Source of the DNA: Euzebya pacifica
Lineage (GTDB): Bacteria; Actinomycetota; Nitriliruptoria; Euzebyales; Euzebyaceae
Length of the DNA: 64,000 nucleotides
NCBI RefSeq assembly: GCF_003344865.1
Contig: NZ_CP031165.1
Location: 1,617,910 to 1,681,909, forward strand
Direction: 5' to 3'
Made by a program: the position numbers and the translations under genes. The notes under the pieces are model-generated. The model was not told the DNA's origin. It worked only from the letters and a program-made list of their open reading frames with translations, and searched no databases. This document shows, piece after piece, positions 57,532 through 64,000 of the stretch (position 1 is its first letter; each line of letters opens with the position of its first letter).

Positions 57532-60500
57532 ACAGACACCTTCTCGGGGGTCGTCTCTTCCAGGTCGTCCTCGGTGATGAGGGTGTCCTCGTCGATGCCG
57601 AGGACCTTCTGCAGCTGGGTGGAGTCGAGGTCGCCGACCGAGCTGGACTTGGGCAGCGCCATGTCGGCGATCCGCCGCTTGCCCTGCACGACCTCCTCGA
57701 CCCGTTCGTCGACGGTGCCGGGGCACACGAGGCGGTGGGCCACGACGGTCTTGGTCTGGCCGATGCGCCAGGCGCGGTCTCGGGCCTGGTCCTCCACCGC
57801 CGGGTTCCACCAGCGGTCGTAGAGCACCACGTGGCTGGCCGCGGTCAGGTTCAGCCCCGTCCCACCGGCCTTCAGCGACAGGACGAGGGCACCCGGGCCC
57901 TTGCCCTTCTGGAACTCCTCGATCATCCGGTCGCGGGCACCGCGAGCCAGGCCACCGTGGTAGCAGTTGATCTCCACGCCCTTGCGGGCCGACAGGTACG
58001 TGGCCAGCTTCTCGCCCCACGAGGCGAAGTGGGTGAAGATCAGCACCCGCTCGTCGGCCTCGAACACGTTGTCGACGATCTCGTTGAGGCGGGCCAGCTT
58101 GCCGGACCGGCCGTCGAGCGGTCGACCGTCGTCGTTGTAGGCGGCCGGGTGGTTGCAGATCTGCTTGAGCGCCGTGATGGCGGCAAGCACCGCACCCTTC
58201 TTCTTGGGTGCGCCGTCCTCTGCGGCAGTTTCCACGACCAGGTCGTCCAGCACGGCCTGGTACAGCCCGATCTGCTCGGGGGTCATCGAGCAGTGGTCGA
58301 GCGTGTCGATGCGGTCGGGAAGCTCCGCGGCGATCGACGGTTCGGCCTTGGTGCGGCGGTAGACCAGGACCCCGTTGAGGGTGCGCAGCGCCTCCTCCGC
58401 GGTGGACCGGCCGGCACCCGCGGTGCGGGACAGCTGTGCCACGAAGGTGGCGCGGTCACCCAGCAGTCCGGGGTTGGTGAAGTCCAGCAGTGCCCACAGG
58501 TCGCCGAGGCCGTTCTCGATCGGCGTACCGGTCAGCACGACCCGCGAGTGGGCCTCGAGCCGGCGCAGCTGCTGCGCGGTCTCGCTGGCCGGGTTCTTGA
58601 TGGTCTGGGCCTCGTCGAGGACGACCTTGCCCCACTGGGTCTCGGTCAGCGCCTCGATGTCGCGCACCGCGGTGCCGTAGGTGGTGAGGATGACGTCGGC
58701 CTTCTCCACCACGCCCTTCAGCTCGCGCTTGCCGGCGCGACCGGGCCCGTGGTGGATGACGACCTTCAGGCCGGGGGTGAACTTGCGGGCCTCCGCGGCC
58801 CAGTTGCCCAGGACCGCCGGCGGGAGGATGGCCAGATGGGTGCCGGTGCCCGTGGTGAGGGCGAGGTGGGCCAGCAGGGTCGGGGTCTTGCCCAGGCCCA
58901 TGTCCAGGGCCAGGCAGCCACCCAGCCCGGCGTTGTGCAGGAACTCCAGCCACGCCAGCGCGTCGGCCTGATACCCACGCAGCTCGCCGTGGAAGCCCTC
59001 GGGCGTCGTCGGCGGGTGCTCGGGGATGTCCTTGGCGGACTCCAGAAGGTTGGCAGCCCAGCTGTCGCCGGCGACGGAGATGCCGCCCAGCAGGGGCGTG
59101 CCCTCCAGGCCCAGCGCATGGCGCAGCATGTCCGCACCGGTCAGCCGCGTCTGGTCGGCGCGTTCGGCGAGGGCCTGCGCAGCGGCCTCGAGGTCGGCCT
59201 TGTCCAGCTCGACCCAGCGGCCGTGGGCCTTGACGAGCGGCCGCGACTCGCTGGCCAGCGCCATGATCTCCTCCGCCGACAGCTCGACGTCGCCGAACAC
59301 CGCGGACCAGGCGACCGTGGTCAGCTGGCGGGCGCCGACCACGCTCTCCTGCGTGTCGGTGGACGTCAGCCGGAGACCGGGCTTGGGCTTCTTGCGCGAC
59401 AGCGGCGGGACACGCATCTCGAACCCGGCAGCCGAGAGGATCGGTCCGGTCTCGGTCATCAGGTCCCACGCCTCGTCCTGGCTGAGGATGACCTCGCCAC
59501 GACGTTCGGCCTTGCCGCGCTCCAGCGGCTTGTACAGCCCCTCGAGGCGGTCCAGCTCGCTCTTGATCTGCTCACGACGTGATGCCGGCGCGTTGGACAT
59601 GGCCGCGTCGACGGGCTCGAGCTTGCGGTTGGCCCCGACGGCAAGGGTGCGCAGGTGCCAGGCGTTGCCCTGGTCGGGCGGGTCGAGCTGCACGACCAGC
59701 TTGATGGTGGACGTGCCGGTCACGTGCTTGGCCCAGGTGGCCATGCCCTTCATCAGCTCCGACCCGCGCTGGGTCGGGGCGTCGAAGACGGTGCCGTCCA
59801 TCAGCGCCAGCACGGCCTCGGCGACCTCGGTGGCCGACCGCGGCTTGGGCGGCGGGGCGGGCACCTCGACGCGGGCAGCGGCGTCGGTGCAGATCGCGTC
59901 GATGACGTCGGAGACGACCAGCTCGGTGAAGGCCCGGCGGTCGTTGGACTTGGTCAGCGCAGAGACGACGCCCGGCATGACGCGCGACAACGACTGGAAC
60001 TCGTCGTGGTCGATCAGGGCGGGGGCCCACCGGACCCGGAAGTGCGACCGCCCGTTGCCACCCTTGGCCTTGCCCTCCTTGAAGCGGTGCAGCTGGGGGA
60101 CCATGCGGCCCTGGGCAACCAGCCGGACGGCCAGTCCGGCGGCCAGCCCGAGCCAGGTGACCGACGGTGCGACGGCCTCGTCCTCGTGGGTGGTGCGCAT
60201 CGTGACGAGCCAGCCGAGGGCCTGCTTGATCGGCGCGTGCACCATGGGCGCCTTGGTCCCGTCGGGAAGGACGAGCGGGTCGCGCTCCTCCCAGCCGACG
60301 CCGCCGGCGCCGACGGTCTGCAGCCGCTCGGTCAGCTGCTCGATCGACTCGGCCTCGGTCTTGTTGCCGGCGGCCCAGGCGATGACGTGGCCGTCCAGCC
60401 AGGACAGCTGCAGGGCGACGGTGCCGGGAGGCTCCTCCTCGTCATCGTCGTCATCGTCGTCGTCCTGGTCGTCGGCGGTGCTGTCCTGGGCCTTCTGACC

Positions 60501-60950
60501 CCTGCCCTCGTGGGCGGCGTCGGTGTTGTCGTTGCCCTTGGCGTCGGCCTTCGGTTGCGGGCGGACGGGCTCCTCGCCGACCAGGTCCTTGAGGGTGACG
60601 TCGATCAGCAGGCGTTCGGCTTCGAGGTCACGCAGGACGAGCTTGCGTTCGGGCCCGTCGACGCTGCTGCGGGCGCGGTCGATGGCCGCGTCGGTCCGAC
60701 GCAACAGGCGCTTGAGCGCGAGGATCCACTCGGGTTCGTGGTCCTCCAGGAAATCGAGCTCGTCCTCGGTGGCGGTGCCGTCGATCTCGGCCATCGCGAG
60801 GCGCTGGAAGTCCTCGGGCGGGTCGACAGCAGGCCTCGAGGGGCCCGGGGTGATCATGGTGCTGATCGGGATCGCCTTCGTGTGTTCGGCAGATGGGAGC
60901 TGGCTCGGTCGGCACGACGCCCGCGGCGGGTTGGTCGTGATGCCAGCCAC
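57528..60950 (-). CDS. SNF2-family DNA helicase/translocase
   Basis: A 1140-residue Swi2/Snf2 ATPase. N-terminal 450 residues: acidic linker (D/E run about 150-160) and a SNF2-associated domain (WAPALIDHDEFQSLSRVMPG). Helicase motifs: I DMGLGKTPTLLAHL (about 690), Ia, II KVVLDEAQTIKNP (about 770), III VVLTGTPIENGLGDLW, IV-VI VLIFTHFASWGEKLATYL (part), LSLKAGGTGLNLTAA and DRAWRIGQTK. It probably remodels DNA-protein complexes. Start: GTG 60950 with GAGGG upstream; ATG 60857 is an alternative. Overlaps the small basic gene. Confidence 0.9.
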   Translation of the reverse strand: MAGITTNPPRASCRPSQLPSAEHTKAIPISTMITPGPSRPAVDPPEDFQRLAMAEIDGTATEDELDFLEDHEPEWILALKRLLRRTDAAIDRARSSVDGPERKLVLRDLEAERLLIDVTLKDLVGEEPVRPQPKADAKGNDNTDAAHEGRGQKAQDSTADDQDDDDDDDDEEEPPGTVALQLSWLDGHVIAWAAGNKTEAESIEQLTERLQTVGAGGVGWEERDPLVLPDGTKAPMVHAPIKQALGWLVTMRTTHEDEAVAPSVTWLGLAAGLAVRLVAQGRMVPQLHRFKEGKAKGGNGRSHFRVRWAPALIDHDEFQSLSRVMPGVVSALTKSNDRRAFTELVVSDVIDAICTDAAARVEVPAPPPKPRSATEVAEAVLALMDGTVFDAPTQRGSELMKGMATWAKHVTGTSTIKLVVQLDPPDQGNAWHLRTLAVGANRKLEPVDAAMSNAPASRREQIKSELDRLEGLYKPLERGKAERRGEVILSQDEAWDLMTETGPILSAAGFEMRVPPLSRKKPKPGLRLTSTDTQESVVGARQLTTVAWSAVFGDVELSAEEIMALASESRPLVKAHGRWVELDKADLEAAAQALAERADQTRLTGADMLRHALGLEGTPLLGGISVAGDSWAANLLESAKDIPEHPPTTPEGFHGELRGYQADALAWLEFLHNAGLGGCLALDMGLGKTPTLLAHLALTTGTGTHLAILPPAVLGNWAAEARKFTPGLKVVIHHGPGRAGKRELKGVVEKADVILTTYGTAVRDIEALTETQWGKVVLDEAQTIKNPASETAQQLRRLEAHSRVVLTGTPIENGLGDLWALLDFTNPGLLGDRATFVAQLSRTAGAGRSTAEEALRTLNGVLVYRRTKAEPSIAAELPDRIDTLDHCSMTPEQIGLYQAVLDDLVVETAAEDGAPKKKGAVLAAITALKQICNHPAAYNDDGRPLDGRSGKLARLNEIVDNVFEADERVLIFTHFASWGEKLATYLSARKGVEINCYHGGLARGARDRMIEEFQKGKGPGALVLSLKAGGTGLNLTAASHVVLYDRWWNPAVEDQARDRAWRIGQTKTVVAHRLVCPGTVDERVEEVVQGKRRIADMALPKSSSVGDLDSTQLQKVLGIDEDTLITEDDLEETTPEKVSV

Positions 60951-61130
60951 GCAATCGACAGCCCTCTGGGACCACCGACCCGTGTGGCGACTGGATCCCG
61001 GCGGGATCGACAGTGACCGATGGGCTCAGCATACCTGTCACCTCCTCGACCTCACAGCCCGCCGTCGCAGCTCGCCGTCCCAAGCGGTTGTCCGGGCCCG
61101 TGGTCGTGCAGGTCCCGCCGGCACAACACG

Positions 61131-61166
61131 ACGGCCCGCGGGTCCAGCGAAGGACCTGCGGGCCGT
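61131..61166 (-). terminator. Intrinsic terminator-like hairpin
   Basis: ACGGCCCGCGGGTCC (61131-61145) pairs with GGACCTGCGGGCCGT (61152-61166), 15 bp with one G-U, six-base loop. It lies 17 bases beyond the stop of the leftward M14 gene. Confidence 0.85.
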
Positions 61167-61182
61167 GTCGGTGCGCGTCGGG

Positions 61183-62934
61183 TCAGGCGATGACGACGTC
61201 GAGGGTCAACGCCTGTCCGCGAGCCACCTCGACGTCCTGGGTGTGCGTGCCGGCGGCGGTCGTCACCGTCATCCGGTAGGTCTCCACCGCGTTGCCGATC
61301 TCGGCGATCGGACGGGTGGAGGGGTTGACGTGCCACTCCCACGCGCCGGTCGGGCCGACCTCCAGCGTCAGCTCGATCGTCTCCTCCAGCTCGCTGGCCA
61401 TGGCCGTCAGCTGGCCGGTCCCCTGGTACTCCTCCAGCCCGGCGAACGGGGTGGTGAAGGTCTTGGCCAGGGTGATCGTGCCGGCCAGCGGGGCCCCGCC
61501 GGCGTCGGTGATCTTCCCCGTCAGGGTGGCGAAGCAGGGGTCGTCCGCGGCGTACTCGGCGGTCCGCAGGAACATCTCCATGACCTGCGGCCACTGCGTG
61601 CCCGGGCCGTGCAGCGAGAAGTAGCCGGGGTGGAAGGAGGTCGAGTGCTCGATGACGTAGCCGAGCGTCCCGGTGGCGGCGTAGGCCCAGTCGTTGGACG
61701 TGCCGAGCGTCGGGTACAGGCCCAGGCCGATCTTTGATTCATAGCCGACGAGGTCGTCGGTCTCGGTCGCCAGGCTCATCGCCGCGCCCATCTCCTTCAG
61801 CAGGGCGTCGTCTGGGCAGGGGGCGGTCGTGTGGCCCCACGGGCGCAGGATCAGCCGGCCCGAGGTGTGGTTGGACAGGTAGGTGATGACGTTGTTGTGC
61901 AGGAAGAAGTCACGGTTGTTGGCGACCTCGGGCTCGCTGAACGGCTCGGTGCCGTAGTAGGTCTGGTCCAGCGGGTTGGATGACGTCGACGCGTAGATCG
62001 GCGCGTCGATCCCGTTGACCAGCGACCCGGTGGTGCCACCCCACAGGTAGGCGTAGTTCCGGTTCGGGTCGACGCCGTAGAAGATCGGGGAGTCCACGCC
62101 GGTTGTGACCAGCGGGTTGTTGCGCTGCGTCTTGCGGACGTAGGCGCCCTGCCCCCCGGCCACGATGCCGAGGTTGGAGTTGTCCAGGACGGTGCCGTCC
62201 CAGCTGCGGCTGTACTCGAACCCGTCGACGTTGATGACCGGCACGATCCGCACCTTCACACCGGCCAGCATCGCGGTCACCCGGGGGTTGCCGGCGAAGG
62301 CCTCGTCGACCAGCCAGCGGGCGAACAGCGCAGGGTACTCCGCGGCTGGCCACTCACGGGCGTGGTGGCAGCCGTCGAAGTAGGCGATGCCGCGGCCGTC
62401 GCCCTCCTCGCCCATCCAGATCTCCACACCCTTGACCTCACGACCCTCGAAGGAGCGGAGGGGCAGGGTGAACGGGCGGGCGTTGAGCGTCGCGTGCTCG
62501 GCGGTGTCCCGCTCGAGCTGTTCGAAGACGGCGTGGAAATCGGCGAGGTCGCGGTAGTCGGTGACCATGCCGGGCACCGCGACCGCCGCGGCGCTGACCG
62601 ATGCCGACCCGGTGGACGCCGATGCCGCCTCGTGGGCCAGCAGGTCGGCGATGCGGACCTCGTAGGGCATGCCGGTGGCCTGCAGGCGAGCCAGGTCACC
62701 GGGCCACAGCAGCAGCTCGGCCCCGCCGTCGACGATGGCGTGGGTGTCGTCGAAGTTCGCCAGGGCCGCACGATGGCGGTCGGTGCGCGGGAAGGCGACG
62801 ACGACCTGCAGCACGTCCTTCAGCGTCGAGGGCAGCACGCTGACCGAGCTGGCGGCCGCGGTGGTGGCCCCCATGCCGATCGCGCCCATGGAGAGTGCTG
62901 CGGCGCGGAGGAACGAACGGCGGGAGATGGCCAT
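61183..62934 (-). CDS. Tat-exported M14 metallocarboxypeptidase
   Basis: A 583-residue protein. The N-terminus MAISRRSFLRAAALSMGAIG is a Tat signal (S-R-R-x-F-L-R). The zinc motif is DGCHHAREWPAAEYP (H-x-x-E, about 192), followed by PNRNYAYLWGG (substrate Arg/Asn, about 293), a His ligand in TYLSNHTSGRL, and the general base Glu in GYVIEHSTSFHPG (about 435). A C-terminal beta-sandwich (about 480-583) of the type seen in M14 enzymes follows. It should cleave C-terminal residues of extracellular peptides. ATG 62934. Confidence 0.92.
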   Translation of the reverse strand: MAISRRSFLRAAALSMGAIGMGATTAAASSVSVLPSTLKDVLQVVVAFPRTDRHRAALANFDDTHAIVDGGAELLLWPGDLARLQATGMPYEVRIADLLAHEAASASTGSASVSAAAVAVPGMVTDYRDLADFHAVFEQLERDTAEHATLNARPFTLPLRSFEGREVKGVEIWMGEEGDGRGIAYFDGCHHAREWPAAEYPALFARWLVDEAFAGNPRVTAMLAGVKVRIVPVINVDGFEYSRSWDGTVLDNSNLGIVAGGQGAYVRKTQRNNPLVTTGVDSPIFYGVDPNRNYAYLWGGTTGSLVNGIDAPIYASTSSNPLDQTYYGTEPFSEPEVANNRDFFLHNNVITYLSNHTSGRLILRPWGHTTAPCPDDALLKEMGAAMSLATETDDLVGYESKIGLGLYPTLGTSNDWAYAATGTLGYVIEHSTSFHPGYFSLHGPGTQWPQVMEMFLRTAEYAADDPCFATLTGKITDAGGAPLAGTITLAKTFTTPFAGLEEYQGTGQLTAMASELEETIELTLEVGPTGAWEWHVNPSTRPIAEIGNAVETYRMTVTTAAGTHTQDVEVARGQALTLDVVIA

Positions 62935-63046
62935 GGCGATGGTCCTCGAACACGAGAGGGGAATGGGGTCGCCGTGTGGTTCGCCATCGAGGTGGCTTTC
63001 TCCTGCTGAAGATCACCGCCTGCTTGAGATCACCGCGTGGTCGCCA

Positions 63047-63892
63047 TCAGAGGCTGGTGCGGACGTCCCACAGCTCGGGGAACAGCACGACGTCCAGCAT
63101 CCGTCGCAGGTAGCCGGTGCCCGAGGTGCCGCCGGTACCGCGCTTGGAGCCGATGATCCGCTCGACGGTGGTGACGTGGTTGAACCGCCACCGGCGGAAG
63201 TAGTCCTCCAGGTCGACCAGCTTCTCGGCCAGCTCGTAGGCCGACCAGTGGGCCTCGGGGTCGCGGTAGATGGTCTCCCACGCGGCCCGGACCGACTCGT
63301 GGGGCTGGTAGGGCTGGGTCCAGTCGCGGTCCAGCACCGAGGGGTCGATGTCCACGCCGTGGTCGGCCAGGAGGATCAGCACCTCGTCGTACAGGCTTGG
63401 GGTCTCCAGGTGGACCTGGAGCAGCTCGACGACCTCGGGGACGTGGCTGTGGGGCTGCAGCATCGAGGCGTTCTTGTTGCCGACGAGGAACTCGATGGCG
63501 CGGTACTGCCAGCTCTGGAAGCCCGAGGACTCGCCGAGGTCCTCGCGGAAGGTCGTGTACTCGCTGGGCGTCATCGTTCGCAGCACGTCCCACGCGCCGT
63601 TCAGCTGCTCGAAGATCCGCGCGACACGGGTCAACATCTTGAAGCTGGGCCGCATGCGCCCGTCCTTGATGGCGTCGCGCGCCGCGACGATCTCGTGGAT
63701 CGCCAGCTTCATCCACAGCTCGCTGGTCTGGTGCTGGATGATGAACAGCAGCTCGTCGTGGGCGCTCGACAACGGGGCCTGCGCGTGCAGCACCTCGTCG
63801 AGGTGCAGGTAGTCGATGTAGCTCATCCGTCCCTCGAAGCGCATGCGGGCGCCTTCGGTGGACGGGTCGTAGGGCTGCGGTGCGTCGCTCAT
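63047..63892 (-). CDS. kynA: Tryptophan 2,3-dioxygenase
   Basis: A 281-residue heme dioxygenase that opens the indole ring of tryptophan to N-formylkynurenine. Motifs: [34 protein letters not shown] (substrate-binding region), [51 protein letters not shown] (in part; heme His) and [16 protein letters not shown] 63892 matches family starts; upstream in-frame residues do not. The first step of kynurenine-type tryptophan breakdown; partner genes are outside the window. Confidence 0.95.
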   Translation of the reverse strand: MSDAPQPYDPSTEGARMRFEGRMSYIDYLHLDEVLHAQAPLSSAHDELLFIIQHQTSELWMKLAIHEIVAARDAIKDGRMRPSFKMLTRVARIFEQLNGAWDVLRTMTPSEYTTFREDLGESSGFQSWQYRAIEFLVGNKNASMLQPHSHVPEVVELLQVHLETPSLYDEVLILLADHGVDIDPSVLDRDWTQPYQPHESVRAAWETIYRDPEAHWSAYELAEKLVDLEDYFRRWRFNHVTTVERIIGSKRGTGGTSGTGYLRRMLDVVLFPELWDVRTSL

Positions 63893-63971
63893 CGGGGTCG
63901 AGGCTACGCCCCCGGGCCGCAGGGTGGGGCCCGCAACACTCCTGTCACCGTCGGGACCTACCATCCGCGCG

Positions 63972-64000
63972 ATGATGCGGGAAGGGCAGGCCGCAAGGGC
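63972..64000 (+). CDS. Possible start of a rightward gene (truncated)
   Basis: ATG ATG at 63972 opens a frame MMREGQAAR that runs off the right edge, 79 bases from the divergent tryptophan dioxygenase gene. Nothing more can be said. Confidence 0.25.

Noticed and set aside
1-64000. tRNA, rRNA, insertion sequences and prophage genes
   Set aside because: None was recognised: no cloverleaf-like segment with CCA or conserved arms, no transposase or integrase motifs, and uniform base composition.

Overview
The window is a 64 kb piece of a high-GC bacterial chromosome that is almost fully coding. GTG/TTG starts are frequent, stop/start overlaps of the ATGA/GTGA type are common, and genes lie on both strands in short operons. 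No tRNA, rRNA, IS element, prophage or CRISPR array was seen. The gene content points to Actinomycetota: a four-gene conservon, a BldN-type ECF sigma factor with a DUF5667 partner, an HtdX/FabG4/FadA2-like cluster, an EphD-like hydrolase-SDR fusion, a DesA3-like desaturase with its reductase, a Mec/CysO/CysM set, and DUF3097. Proteins with 'cell wall binding repeat 2' modules and the absence of mycolic-acid loci suggest a deep-branching, Euzebya/Nitriliruptor-like lineage; this placement is inference.

Layout. 0-2.4 kb: leftward set with a truncated ORF, a YdjM-like membrane hydrolase, a membrane protein with an HExxH motif and a TesB-like thioesterase. 2.5-6.8 kb: rightward sensor kinase, selD, then mec-cysO-cysM. 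The CysO-like carrier encodes its own C-terminal Cys after Gly-Gly. 6.8-17.1 kb: fatty-acyl metabolism. MaoC hydratase, FabG4-like reductase and thiolase run leftward; a pair of acyl-CoA dehydrogenases is divergent; then come a PF10118 protein and an EphD-like fusion with a divergent HxlR-type regulator. 17.1-22.2 kb: murI, an MBL-fold hydrolase, rph, rdgB and an AAA ATPase, largely overlapping.

22.3-29.7 kb is the most distinctive regulatory block. It holds a BldN-like sigma factor with an N-terminal extension, a membrane-spanning DUF5667 protein, a complete conservon (sensor/ATPase, roadblock, DUF742, GTPase) closed by a strong terminator, and then two small paralogous proteins of unknown function on the other strand. 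29.8-34.4 kb: pyrC, an orphan protein, and a CWB2 lipoprotein translationally coupled to a GH1 beta-glucosidase. 34.5-40.3 kb: SRPBCC protein, acyl-CoA desaturase and its ferredoxin reductase (three palindromes upstream), a Ser/Thr kinase and a MerR-type regulator. 40.4-48.4 kb: secreted CWB2-CHRD protein, D-aminoacylase-like amidohydrolase, histidine phosphatase, diguanylate cyclase, DUF2510-AIM24 protein and HPP membrane protein.

48.4-48.8 kb is a hairpin- and repeat-rich convergent intergenic region. It is followed by DUF3097, an aromatic/aspartate aminotransferase, a cold-shock protein and an anchored hypothetical. 52.3-55.4 kb is a membrane-domain operon: SPFH-GYF protein, double zinc-ribbon membrane protein and a helical anchored protein. 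55.7-63.9 kb: secreted subtilase, SNF2 helicase coupled to a small basic protein, a Tat-type M14 carboxypeptidase and tryptophan 2,3-dioxygenase. The best candidates for under-described biology are the Cys-terminated sulfur carrier with its own JAMM protease, the sigma/anti-sigma/conservon block with the paralogous small proteins, the SPFH operon, and the small partner of the SNF2 helicase.
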